This document shows, piece by piece, positions 14,696 to 21,987 of a stretch of DNA of 35,387 bases. Position 1 is the stretch's first letter. The number at the start of each line of letters is the position of its first letter. Position numbers and translations under genes: made by a program. The stretch covers positions 1 to 35,387 of the forward strand of contig NZ_QWLA01000036.1 in assembly GCF_003574095.1 (NCBI RefSeq), read 5' to 3'. Below the pieces are notes generated by a model that was not told the origin of the DNA, did no database searches, and saw nothing but the letters and a program-made list of their open reading frames with translations. The DNA comes from Calidithermus roseus (GTDB taxonomy: Bacteria > Deinococcota > Deinococci > Deinococcales > Thermaceae).

Positions 14696-17600
14696 ATGCT
14701 AGGCAAACCCCGGATCATCCGTGCGACCTGGACGCTTTTGACCCTCGCGCTTCTGAGCGCTTGCGGGCAGCAGCCCGCCGACCCGGCTCCCAAGCTGGTG
14801 AGCGTGGCTTCTACCGGCCCGACGACGGTGGAGGTGGCTTTTAGCGAGGCGGTGGAGAGCGGGGCCACGGTGGCGGCCAACTACGCCATCACCCCCAGCC
14901 TGGCCGTGAGCCAGGCCAGCCTGGACGTCCAGAAGACCAAGGTCACCCTCACCACCGCACCTCAGAGCAATGTCCAGTACACCCTGAAGGTCTCGGGGGT
15001 TCGCGACCTCAAGGGCAACCCCATCGATCCTGCCGCCGACAGCAAGACCTTCACCGGCACCGCGCCTGCAGCGGGCGATGGCGACGGGGATGGGCTTTCC
15101 GATGCCGACGAGGTGAGCGGCTGGGAGGTACAGGTCAAGCAGGGTGACGGCAGCATCGCCAAGCGCACCGTCACCAGCGACCCAGACAAGCCCGACACCG
15201 ACGGCGACGGGCTGGGCGACAAGGAGGAGCGCTCGAACTTCACCGACGCGCGCAGCAGCGACACCGACCAGGATGGCCTGGGCGACTTCGACGAGATCAA
15301 GAAGTGGGCCAGCTCGCCCACCGACGTGGACTCCGACGGCGACGCCAAGGGCAACCCCTCGCTCTTCGACGGCAACGAGATCAAGCTCCACGGCACCTCG
15401 CCCACCCTCGCCGACACCGACGGCGACAAGATCAGCGACTACGACGAGATCATCGTGCGCGGGGGGGCCTACAACCCGCTCATCGCCAACGTGCCCCAGC
15501 TCGAGCTCTCCCTCCAGGGCACCACCGACCTCAGCGTCAACGTCAAGTACAACGACGCTTCCAACACCCAGTACACCCGCTCGACCAGCCTCGAGCAGGG
15601 CACCTCCACCAGCACCTCCAGCACCGACACCCAGACCCGCCGGGTCGAGGCCAGCGTGAGTGCGACGGTGGGGGCCGAACTCAGCGCGGGGACCGAGGGC
15701 GTCAGCACCACGGTGAGCGCCTCGGTGACGGTGAGCGCGGGCTTTTCCAACGAGAACACCCGTAGCTATACCCAAGATTCCACCCGCACTTCCCAGCAGC
15801 GCCAGGAAGACATCGTCTCCGAGGGCAGCGTGAGTGGCCGGACCATCGACGATGGCCGCATCGGCGTGGGCTTGATGGTGAAGAACACGGGGGATGTGAG
15901 CTTCAAGCTGGAGGACCTGGTCATCACCGCGCTGTTCCGCGACCCGAGCGACCCCACTAGGTTCAGGACCATCGCCAGTCTGACCCCGGCCATCCCCGCC
16001 GGCGGCGTGACCCTCTCCAGCGGCGGCCAGACCGGCGTGCTGGACGCGCGCAACGTCGCTATTCCCGCCGACCAGGCCCTCGAGCTCATGGCCCATCCCA
16101 ACAACCTCTTCTTCCAGTTCAGCACCTACAACCTCACCGACCAGGAAGGGCGCAACTTCGAGTTCCTGCGCGAGGTCACCCTGGCTCAGACCGCGTTGGT
16201 GGTCATCGACTACGGCAACGGCAGCGTGCGGCGGGCTCGGGTGGCCACCAACGTCGAGCGCCAGAACGGGAAGATCGTGGGCGTGACGATGAAGAAGGTG
16301 CTCGACGACATCCTCGAGCTCCCCTTCGCCACCGAGCCCCGCCAGGGCGGACCCAGGGTGCTCACCAGCCTCTTCGACCCCAACAAGGGCCACAACGTCC
16401 AACGCGACCCCGTCAACCGAGCCCTGTGGGCGGTGGTGGGCTCTTCCAACCTGAGCATCCCAGCCGGGAGCGATTTCGAGGACATCCTGCTCAAGCCGGG
16501 CACCGAGATCCACCTGCTCTACGTGCAGGACCGCGACGACGACGGCCTTTTTGCCAGCGAGGAGTACTACTACGGCACCCGCGACGACAACCCCGACTTC
16601 GACTCCGACGGCCTGAAGGACGGCGAGGAGGTCAAGGGAGGCTGGGGGGTGGCCGTGGTGGGCAAAGCCCCGCGCAAGGTCTTCCCCAACCCCACCGTGG
16701 CCGACTTCGACTCCGACGGCCTCAACGATGGCCAGGAGAAGCTCAGGGGCACCGACCCCTTCAAGGCCGACACCGACGACGACACTACCACTGACGATAA
16801 GGACCCCGCCCCCCTCGACCCCAGCGTCACCGGCAACCGCCCGCCCGTGATCGATAGCTTCAGCGCGAGCATCTCGGGTTTCGTGGCAACCGTGAGCGCC
16901 AGCGTGAGCGACCCCGACGCCAACTTGAGCAAGGTCGAGATCGACTGGGGGGACGGCTCGCCCAGAAGCACCCTCACCAGCAACTTCGCCGCCATAAACA
17001 CCACCCACAAGTACAGCGCTGCCGGGACCTACACCGTCAAGCTCACCGCCACCGACGCCTCGGGCGTTAGCGTCAGCCAGCAGGGCAACGTGCAGGCCAG
17101 CATCCCCAGGGACGGGTTGCTCGGGGAGTACCTCTTCAACAACAACGCCAACGACACCAGTGGCAACAACAAGAACGGCTCGATCAGCACCACTGCCTGT
17201 GTGCAGCCCGCCGCCAACCGCAACGGCCTGGCGAGCAAGGCCTACGAGTTCAACAACGGCTCGGGCGCGGGCTGTGGCGACAGCAGCGGGACCTACGGAC
17301 GCATCAGCACCGCCAACCTGGGGTTCAGCGGCAGCTTCAGCTACAGCGTCTGGATCCGGCCCCTCACCAACAACGACCAGTGGATCCTGGGTCAGAACAA
17401 CAGCAACGGCTCCCAGCCCTGGGCAGCCCTGGTAATCGGCAACCCCAATGCCCTGGGCGGCACCGGTGGCCGGGTATCGTTCATCCTCACCGGCTCCGGC
17501 CCCACCCTCACCGTGGCCGACAGCGCCAACGTCTCCACCAGTGCCTGGGTGCACTACGTCGTCAGTGTCTCGAGCGGCGGCGGCCAGACCACGGTGAAGC

Positions 17601-17806
17601 TCTACCGCAACGGCACGCAGGTCGCCACCGCCAGCGGGAGTGGGAGCTATGCAAACCCCTCGAGCACCAACAACTTCCTCATGGGCAACGCTGCGCTCAA
17701 CAGCACCAACGCGGTCTTTCGGGGCCTCATGGACGACGTGCGGGTGTATAACCGTGCCTTGAGCGATGGGGAGATCCAGGCCCTCTACAGCGACTCCAAC
17801 AGCTAA
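14696..17806 (+). CDS. Multidomain lipoprotein resembling binary-toxin B (protective antigen) pore region, with PKD and LamG-like domains
   Basis: A 1036-residue exported protein with lipobox LSAC (Cys23). Residues 31-122 form an SbsA-type Ig-like domain. Residues 127-253 carry Asp-rich calcium loops (GDGDGDGLSDADE, DTDGDGLGDKEE, DTDGDKISDYDEI). Residues 254-545 resemble anthrax protective antigen domain 2: NPLIANVPQLELSL, then an alternating polar/apolar stretch (317-351) ending VSAGFSNENT, then VKNTGDVSFKLEDL. A second set of calcium loops covers 611-703, a PKD domain 715-802 (WGDGSP, YSAAGTYTVKLTATD) and a LamG-like lectin fold 804-1036. The protective antigen match is from memory and is inferred. 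Processing, pore formation and any toxin partner are unknown; no enzymatic A component is adjacent. A surface adhesin is the main alternative. Confidence 0.75.
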   Translation: MLGKPRIIRATWTLLTLALLSACGQQPADPAPKLVSVASTGPTTVEVAFSEAVESGATVAANYAITPSLAVSQASLDVQKTKVTLTTAPQSNVQYTLKVSGVRDLKGNPIDPAADSKTFTGTAPAAGDGDGDGLSDADEVSGWEVQVKQGDGSIAKRTVTSDPDKPDTDGDGLGDKEERSNFTDARSSDTDQDGLGDFDEIKKWASSPTDVDSDGDAKGNPSLFDGNEIKLHGTSPTLADTDGDKISDYDEIIVRGGAYNPLIANVPQLELSLQGTTDLSVNVKYNDASNTQYTRSTSLEQGTSTSTSSTDTQTRRVEASVSATVGAELSAGTEGVSTTVSASVTVSAGFSNENTRSYTQDSTRTSQQRQEDIVSEGSVSGRTIDDGRIGVGLMVKNTGDVSFKLEDLVITALFRDPSDPTRFRTIASLTPAIPAGGVTLSSGGQTGVLDARNVAIPADQALELMAHPNNLFFQFSTYNLTDQEGRNFEFLREVTLAQTALVVIDYGNGSVRRARVATNVERQNGKIVGVTMKKVLDDILELPFATEPRQGGPRVLTSLFDPNKGHNVQRDPVNRALWAVVGSSNLSIPAGSDFEDILLKPGTEIHLLYVQDRDDDGLFASEEYYYGTRDDNPDFDSDGLKDGEEVKGGWGVAVVGKAPRKVFPNPTVADFDSDGLNDGQEKLRGTDPFKADTDDDTTTDDKDPAPLDPSVTGNRPPVIDSFSASISGFVATVSASVSDPDANLSKVEIDWGDGSPRSTLTSNFAAINTTHKYSAAGTYTVKLTATDASGVSVSQQGNVQASIPRDGLLGEYLFNNNANDTSGNNKNGSISTTACVQPAANRNGLASKAYEFNNGSGAGCGDSSGTYGRISTANLGFSGSFSYSVWIRPLTNNDQWILGQNNSNGSQPWAALVIGNPNALGGTGGRVSFILTGSGPTLTVADSANVSTSAWVHYVVSVSSGGGQTTVKLYRNGTQVATASGSGSYANPSSTNNFLMGNAALNSTNAVFRGLMDDVRVYNRALSDGEIQALYSDSNS

Positions 17807-17821
17807 AGCCTCACTCGCTGG

Positions 17822-17849
17822 GGGCCACTGGTCTTGCCAGTGGCCCTTT
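17822..17849 (+). terminator. Intrinsic terminator of the lipoprotein gene
   Basis: GGGCCACTGG (17822-17831) and CCAGTGGCCC (17837-17846) form a perfect 10-bp stem with a 5-nt loop, followed by TTT. It begins 15 bp after the stop codon. Confidence 0.8.
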
Positions 17850-17897
17850 GGGGTCTTCTACAGCTAGATACCCCACTCATGGCTGGTCTCATCTCAA

Positions 17898-17984
17898 AGC
17901 GGTTCCCACGAATACCCCGCACGGCCGGTTAGCGGTGCGGGGTAAAACACCCTCCAGTCCCGGAGGGTGTTTGTGGGAACCGCT
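17898..17984. other. Perfect three-way-junction palindrome (87 nt)
   Basis: Three nested perfect stems are present. The outer one is AGCGGTTCCCAC (17898-17909) with 17973-17984, 12 bp. The first inner one is TACCCCGCAC (17913-17922) with 17935-17944, 10 bp. The second inner one is AAACACCCTCC (17945-17955) with 17962-17972, 11 bp. The only unpaired junction bases are 17910-17912. It lies between convergent genes. On the minus strand the second inner stem is followed by a T-run, so it could also terminate the oxidoreductase transcript. It may be a structured RNA, a palindromic mobile element or an elaborate terminator. Confidence 0.75.
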
Positions 17985-17997
17985 CTAGGGAGACAGG

Positions 17998-19173
17998 CTA
18001 CCCGATCCTGCCCCGGAGGTCTTGCGGGCGGAAGGGGCCTGGTTCGGCGATGAGGGCCCTGGCCTCCTCCACTTTGCCCCAGGTATTCCACAACAGCACC
18101 CCCCGCACCCGACCGGCCTCGAGGTAATAGACCACGCCCTGGCGGAAGGGGTCCTTCCAGTCGCTCATGGTCTGGAGGCGAGAGTCCAGGATCCCCACCG
18201 CCTCGTAACCCAGCTCGAAGAGGTCGGAGTAGAAGAAGGGCAGGTGGTGGTAAGGATCGTGGGCTGCGGCCATGTTGCGCCCCACCAACCTCCCGTGGGT
18301 GTTGGCGTGGTCTTCGTGCTCCACCCGCAACCAACTGCCCAGCGCCGGGTTGTAGAAGCGGGCCACGTCCCCGGCGGCGTAAACGCCAGGTGCGCTGGTC
18401 TGGCCCAGCTCGTCCACCACGATCCCGTCTTCGGTCCTGAGCCCGGCCTGTGCGGCCAGCTCGCTGTTGGGGGATACGCCGATGCCCGCTATCACCCCCT
18501 CGACCATCAGGGTTTCGCCGCTTTGCAGGTGGAGCCGCAACTCCTGGCCCCTCCGCTCGAGGCCCACCACCCCCTCGCCGGGCCGCACGTCCACCCCCTT
18601 TCCCCGGTAGAAGTCCACCAGGAAGCGGGCTAGCTCCGGGGGAAACAGGCGGCCACCGATCCCCGCCTCGGGGAAGAGCATGCTCACGCTCTTGCCGTTC
18701 ATGACTAGGGCGGCGGCGATCTCCGAACCGATGAAGCCCCCGCCGATCACCGCGAAGCGCTCACCGTGCTCAGCCTGGCTGCGCAGGCGGTAGTAATCCT
18801 CGAGGGTGCGGTAGTAGAGGATGTCCTCCTGGCCGAAGGGCAGGCGCCGGGGGGTGCACCCGGTCGCCAGGAGCAGCTTCTTGAAGCGGTAGACCTCGCC
18901 TTGCTCGTCGGTGGCCTCGGAGCGCTCGAGGTCGAGGGCGACGATGCGCCGCCGCAGGTGAAGCTCGGCGGCCAGGTCATCGGCCCGGCGCCAGATTTCG
19001 TCCACCGTCCGGTCTTTCCATAGCCCCTTGGAGAGGGGCGGGCGGTTGTAGGGGGGGTGGGGCTCATCGCTCACCATCCCCACCGTGCCCGCCGTATCGA
19101 TCTCGCGGATTCCCCGCAACGCCGCCTCCGCGGCCATGCCCCCGCCCACGATCAGGTATGTGTACTCCGGCAT
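17998..19173 (-). CDS. FAD-dependent pyridine nucleotide oxidoreductase (ferredoxin/rubredoxin reductase type)
   Basis: A 391-residue two-dinucleotide-binding flavoprotein. The FAD site is VGGGMAAEA at the N-terminus (9-17), the NAD(P)H site IGGGFIGSE (143-151), and the second FAD motif APGVYAAGDVA (261-271). PPYNRPPLSKG (40-50) is the hallmark of the AIF / rhodocoxin reductase / putidaredoxin reductase group. There is no CxxC active-site pair, so it is not a thioredoxin- or lipoamide-type enzyme. It probably passes electrons from NAD(P)H to a small redox protein such as a ferredoxin, rubredoxin or Rieske partner, none of which is encoded here. It appears monocistronic, ending beside the three-way-junction palindrome. 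Confidence 0.9.
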   Translation of the reverse strand: MPEYTYLIVGGGMAAEAALRGIREIDTAGTVGMVSDEPHPPYNRPPLSKGLWKDRTVDEIWRRADDLAAELHLRRRIVALDLERSEATDEQGEVYRFKKLLLATGCTPRRLPFGQEDILYYRTLEDYYRLRSQAEHGERFAVIGGGFIGSEIAAALVMNGKSVSMLFPEAGIGGRLFPPELARFLVDFYRGKGVDVRPGEGVVGLERRGQELRLHLQSGETLMVEGVIAGIGVSPNSELAAQAGLRTEDGIVVDELGQTSAPGVYAAGDVARFYNPALGSWLRVEHEDHANTHGRLVGRNMAAAHDPYHHLPFFYSDLFELGYEAVGILDSRLQTMSDWKDPFRQGVVYYLEAGRVRGVLLWNTWGKVEEARALIAEPGPFRPQDLRGRIG

Positions 19174-19304
19174 AAAGGCCCTCCTCTTCCGGGCGCTCTT
19201 TGGCTTCCAGGCTAGCCGCCTCGTCCCCCGGCCAATGCCTCACTTCTCACCTTTGGCCTTTTCGAGGGGGCAGAGGGGGCTCGAGGCCAGCTGTGCCCGG
19301 TCCC

Positions 19305-19457
19305 TCAAAGCACGAGCGCGCCCTCGAGACCGCGCAGGTCGAAGAGGTCCGCTCCTATCCCGAGTTCCCAGGCGAGCAGCGCCCCCTCCGGTTCCTGAGC
19401 GAACATCTCCAGCAACTGGCCCCGAGGCGTGGACCACGATGGGTATCCGCTGGTCAT
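19305..19457 (-). CDS. Possible small protein or gene remnant, unknown
   Basis: Between the oxidoreductase start and the tRNA there are about 350 bases with no recognised gene. One 50-codon ORF looks protein-like: ATG at 19457, reading through QLLEMFAQEPEGALLAWELG to the end LRGLEGALVL. It has an acidic, leucine-rich amphipathic composition unlike the arginine-rich shadow frames. I do not recognise a family. A TATAGC box lies just upstream of the ATG and no Shine-Dalgarno sequence is visible. It could be a real small protein or the tail of a lost gene. The rest of 19174-19304 shows nothing I can name. Confidence 0.3.
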   Translation of the reverse strand: MTSGYPSWSTPRGQLLEMFAQEPEGALLAWELGIGADLFDLRGLEGALVL

Positions 19458-19480
19458 GGGCTATAGCGGTCCCACGTTCA

Positions 19481-19510
19481 AAGGGAAAACCGGGGTCCGA
19501 TGAACCCCGG
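19481..19510 (-). terminator. Intrinsic terminator of tRNA-Val
   Basis: Read on the minus strand, CCGGGGT (19510-19504) pairs with ACCCCGG (19496-19490) around a 7-nt loop and is followed by TTTTCCCTTT. An outer GGGAAA/TTTCCC pairing strengthens the stem. It starts about 15 bp after the tRNA 3' end. Confidence 0.8.
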
Positions 19511-19524
19511 CCTTTCCCCTGGCT

Positions 19525-19599
19525 TGGTGGGCGATGTAGGATTTGAACCTACGACCCCACGCGTGTGAAGCGTGTGCTCTCCCGCTGAGCTAATCGCCC
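19525..19599 (-). tRNA. tRNA-Val, anticodon CAC
   Basis: A complete 75-nt cloverleaf with encoded CCA. The acceptor stem GGGCGAT/ATCGCCC has 7 perfect pairs. The D arm is GCTC/GAGC. The anticodon stem CACGC/GCGTG encloses loop TTCACAC with anticodon CAC, reading GUG valine. The T arm is GTAGG/CCTAC with TTCAAAT. It has its own promoter and terminator and no neighbouring tRNA in the transcript. Confidence 0.97.
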
Positions 19600-19610
19600 A
19601 AGCGTCCCCC

Positions 19611-19639
19611 AAAGTAGCATGGGCTTTGCCCGCTGTCAA
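19611..19639 (-). promoter_or_regulatory. Promoter of tRNA-Val
   Basis: On the minus strand a consensus TTGACA (19634-19639), a 17-bp spacer and TACTTT (19611-19616), preceded by TGC as an extended -10. Transcription would begin about 5 nt before the mature tRNA. Confidence 0.8.
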
Positions 19640-19737
19640 CCCGAGAAAGCCTGGCTTTAAGCCTGTAAAGATTTTAGCGTCGGGCCATGATCGCAGGACG
19701 TGAAGCGGGTAACGGGAGTTTAACGAGCCGGGTTCGC

Positions 19738-19766
19738 TTGACACTACCCAGGGCCTAACCTACACT
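19738..19766 (+). promoter_or_regulatory. Strong promoter of the small membrane protein gene
   Basis: TTGACA (19738-19743) and TACACT (19761-19766) are separated by exactly 17 bp. A GGAGGT Shine-Dalgarno sequence follows at 19783-19788, 5 nt before the GTG start. Confidence 0.75.
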
Positions 19767-19793
19767 CGAGTCGGGTACGGACGGAGGTCCATT

Positions 19794-20039
19794 GTGGTAG
19801 CTACCACTGTCACAACCACCACAACCACTGCGGTCACCGCTGACCCGACCGCCGTGGCTTTTATCTGGACTGCATTGGTGGTTGTGGCGATGGTTATTTT
19901 GATGGTTTCCAAGGAGCTGGCTGCTGCTTCGGAAAGCCCCAGGGCCCGCAACTTTGCCCGCCTGACCAACGTGGGCTTGGTTCCCCTGGCTTTCGCCCTG
20001 TTCGGCATAGCGGCGGCGCGGTTTATCAGTTCCTTCTAA
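19794..20039 (+). CDS. Small two-helix membrane protein, unknown function
   Basis: An 81-residue protein starting at GTG after a good GGAGGT site. The N-terminus is almost entirely threonine and valine (VATTVTTTTTTAVT) and is encoded by a short ACAACCACC-type repeat. Two hydrophobic segments follow at about 20-40 and 60-78, with a charged linker (KELAAASESPRARNFARLTN) between them. No family is recognised. It has its own consensus promoter and a strong terminator, so it is a single-gene unit that is probably well expressed. A small inner-membrane subunit or regulator is possible. Confidence 0.75.
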   Translation: MVATTVTTTTTTAVTADPTAVAFIWTALVVVAMVILMVSKELAAASESPRARNFARLTNVGLVPLAFALFGIAAARFISSF

Positions 20040-20057
20040 AGAGGCGCTTGCCTGTAG

Positions 20058-20082
20058 AGCGAACCCTGCGGTTCGCTTTTTT
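20058..20082 (+). terminator. Intrinsic terminator after the small membrane protein
   Basis: AGCGAACC (20058-20065) and GGTTCGCT (20070-20077) pair around a CTGC loop, followed by a run of six T. It lies 19 bp after the stop codon. Confidence 0.9.
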
Positions 20083-20089
20083 GTGTGCC

Positions 20090-20133
20090 GCAGGGGAAAA
20101 TTCCTTTTTCAGATGAAAATCATGATCCCCTGC
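20090..20133. promoter_or_regulatory. 8-bp inverted repeat flanking an AT-rich core
   Basis: GCAGGGGA (20090-20097) and TCCCCTGC (20126-20133) flank 28 AT-rich bases upstream of the DUF1616 gene. The core contains ATCATGAT. The promoter for the next operon probably lies in or near it, but no clear -35/-10 pair could be fixed. It may be an operator. Confidence 0.3.
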
Positions 20134-20195
20134 CATGGTAAGGATGGGCGCACGTGGCACCCAAACCCGCCGACGAGCCACTACACTGGAGGTGT

Positions 20196-21008
20196 ATGAA
20201 GATTGACCAACAGAACCGCGACCTGCTGCTGGTGATGATGTTGGCGGTCGCGGTGGGTGCGTGGGTCGTGCTTTTCCCCGGCGCCCACTCTCCCCTCCGG
20301 GTGGTGCTGGGTTTCTTGATCATGCTGGCGCTGCCGGGCTATGCGCTGATGCTGGTGCTTTTTCCCAGGCGCTCGGACCTCGACTTCGCCGATCGCCTGA
20401 TCCTGTGCCTGGGGTTATCGGTGCCGGTGATCGCGCTGGTGGGGGTGATCCTCAACTTCTCGCCCTTCAGGATCAAGCCGGTTCCAGTGGCAGTGGGTAT
20501 GACCATCGCCACCGTGTTGCTGGGGGGAGTGGCCCTGTGGCGGCGCTCGAGGGTGGCCTTAGCAGAGCGCTTCATCCCCGAGATGAGGCCCACTGCGACC
20601 CAGGTAGCCTGGATCGTCGGCTTCGCCCTGATGGCCTTCGTGGTGTACTGGGTAGCGCGGCCCAACGAGCGTTTCACCGAGTTTTACATCTTGGGCCCGC
20701 AGGGAGGGCTGGAGAGCTACGCCAGGCAGTTGCGCCCGGGCGATGAGTTTACCGTGACCCTGGTGCTGCGCAATTTCGAGCGCAGGTACGTGGAATACCA
20801 GGTCAGGGTGCCCTTTGATTCCAGCATCGGTGAGCTGCGTACCCCCGCGATCGCCCACGAGGGAACCTGGGCTCGTACCCTTCGGCTGAAGGCTCCGGCG
20901 GGTTCGGGCCGGACCCAACTGAATTTCGACCTCTACCGTTTGGGGGATTCGACGCCCTACCGCCAGCTTTACCTGTGGGTAGACCTGGCGGGCAGCACCC
21001 AACCTTAG
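20196..21008 (+). CDS. DUF1616-type integral membrane protein
   Basis: A 270-residue protein with hydrophobic helices at about 10-27, 34-55, 66-86, 95-114 and 140-160, and a C-terminal soluble domain (165-270) rich in beta-strand. This layout and the sequence LGFLIMLALPGYALMLVLFP agree with the DUF1616 family of bacterial and archaeal membrane proteins of unknown function, from memory. The C-terminal domain (FTVTLVLRNFERRYVEYQV) would face outward and resembles an Ig-like fold. I chose ATG 20196, which follows GGAGG with a short spacing; GTG 20154 would add a polar 14-residue N-terminus. It is followed 14 bp later by a CPBP protease gene and is probably co-transcribed with it. Confidence 0.75.
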   Translation: MKIDQQNRDLLLVMMLAVAVGAWVVLFPGAHSPLRVVLGFLIMLALPGYALMLVLFPRRSDLDFADRLILCLGLSVPVIALVGVILNFSPFRIKPVPVAVGMTIATVLLGGVALWRRSRVALAERFIPEMRPTATQVAWIVGFALMAFVVYWVARPNERFTEFYILGPQGGLESYARQLRPGDEFTVTLVLRNFERRYVEYQVRVPFDSSIGELRTPAIAHEGTWARTLRLKAPAGSGRTQLNFDLYRLGDSTPYRQLYLWVDLAGSTQP

Positions 21009-21022
21009 GAGGGGCAGCGCTG

Positions 21023-21790
21023 GTGGAAACCGTTGCCCTAAAACGCCCGTTCTGGCCAGCCTGGTTCTATTTTGCCGGGTTGGTGCTGGCGGAATGGCTG
21101 GCCGCCGGAGTCAACCGGGGGCCGGGAATGCTGGTGCACACCCTGATCGTCCTGAGTGCCCTGATTCACGCTGCCTACCTGAGCGGTCCGGCGGCCCGGA
21201 TGCTGAGCGTACTGGCCCTGGCCCCCATGGTGCGGGTGCTGGACCTGATGATGCCACAGAGCTTCGTCGAACCCATCTGGCGCTTCCCGCTGGTCAACTT
21301 TCCACTCATCATCGCGGTCTTCATCACCATCCGCACCCTCAACCTGCGCCGCCAGGAGGTGGGGCTTCAGATGGGCTTCCTCCCGGTGCAGCTTCTGATC
21401 GCCTCGAGCGGCCTGGTGGTGGGGATCATCGAGCACCGCATCATCCAGCCGCAGGCCTTGGCGGGGAGCTTCGAGTGGCCGGAAATCCTGCTGCCCATCC
21501 TGATCCTGATGGTCTTCACCGGCTTCAGCGAGGAGCTGATGTTCCGGGGCCTGCTGCAGAACGCGGTCATATCGGTGCTGGGGCCGCTGGGGGGCATCAC
21601 CTACGTGGCGCTGATTTTCGGAGCCTTTCACTTCGGTTGGCAGTCCGCGGGTGACGTGGCCTTCGTGACCATTGCCGCTTGGGTGTGGGGCTGGCTGGCT
21701 TGGCGCACACGCTCGATCCTGGGCGTCTGCCTCGCGCACGGCCTGGCCAACGTCTGGCTGTTCATACTCCTGCCCTTGACCTCTGGCTAG
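21023..21790 (+). CDS. CPBP-family intramembrane metalloprotease (Abi/CAAX type)
   Basis: A 255-residue multi-pass membrane protein with all three signatures of the CPBP (Rce1-like) family. These are EExxxR as EELMFR (Glu170, Glu171, Arg175), FxxxH as FGAFH (His203), and HxxxN as HGLAN (His239, Asn243). They form the glutamate/histidine site of intramembrane proteases and of bacterial immunity proteins. The start is GTG 21023, eight bases after a strong AGGAGGGG site; the longer frame to 20975 lies inside the previous gene. It pairs with the DUF1616 protein upstream, which could be a substrate or partner. The substrate is unknown. Confidence 0.88.
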   Translation: METVALKRPFWPAWFYFAGLVLAEWLAAGVNRGPGMLVHTLIVLSALIHAAYLSGPAARMLSVLALAPMVRVLDLMMPQSFVEPIWRFPLVNFPLIIAVFITIRTLNLRRQEVGLQMGFLPVQLLIASSGLVVGIIEHRIIQPQALAGSFEWPEILLPILILMVFTGFSEELMFRGLLQNAVISVLGPLGGITYVALIFGAFHFGWQSAGDVAFVTIAAWVWGWLAWRTRSILGVCLAHGLANVWLFILLPLTSG

Positions 21791-21832
21791 CACGTGAAGC
21801 CCGACGTGACCGCTGCGTTTTGCCTGCTCTGG

Positions 21833-21860
21833 GCGCGTAACGCTAAACGCTAAGCTCGAG
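21833..21860. repeat. Degenerate intergenic repeat, copy F
   Basis: GCGCGTAACGCTAAACGCTAAGCTCGAGC shares the word AACGCTAAACGC with copy A (around 2255) and AACGCTAAGCTC with the reverse strand of copy E. It lies in the 331-base gap between the CPBP gene and the first glycosyltransferase. That gap also holds the palindrome at 21880-21910 and the alternative hairpins at 21988-22051. Confidence 0.5.
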
Positions 21861-21879
21861 CAGCCATCGGCGACTGCTG

Positions 21880-21910
21880 TAGGGGCAGGCTTCGTGCCCG
21901 CCCCTATTTT
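21880..21910 (+). terminator. GC-rich palindrome with T-run, terminator or REP-like element
   Basis: TAGGGGC (21880-21886) pairs with GCCCCTA (21900-21906). An inner GGC/GCC pair follows one mismatch and encloses a TTCGT loop; TTTT comes directly after. It can terminate the DUF1616-CPBP transcript. The sequence also resembles short GTAGGGGC...GCCCCTAC palindromes that are scattered in many bacterial genomes. Confidence 0.6.
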
Positions 21911-21987
21911 CCGAGGTGTTAACGAGGGCTTCACGAGCGAGCGGGTAGGCTGGAGAGGTGAGGGCCTGCTCCATTCGATTAAGTACT

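Noticed and set aside
14699-17554. 951-codon minus-strand ORF opposite the toxin-B-like gene
   Set aside because: It is Gly/Val/Ala-rich with no recognisable domain. The plus strand has a signal peptide, calcium loops and a PKD domain with a Shine-Dalgarno sequence.
19478-19744. 88-codon minus-strand ORF containing AISSAGEHTLHTRGVVGSNPTSPTKPGE
   Set aside because: It is the translation of the tRNA-Val gene, its promoter and its terminator; the phrase is a well-known false protein produced by tRNA genes.
20154-20195. GTG 20154 as start of the DUF1616 gene
   Set aside because: It adds a polar 14-residue lead before the first membrane helix, whereas ATG 20196 follows a GGAGG site. The spacing there is short, so this is a preference and not a certainty.
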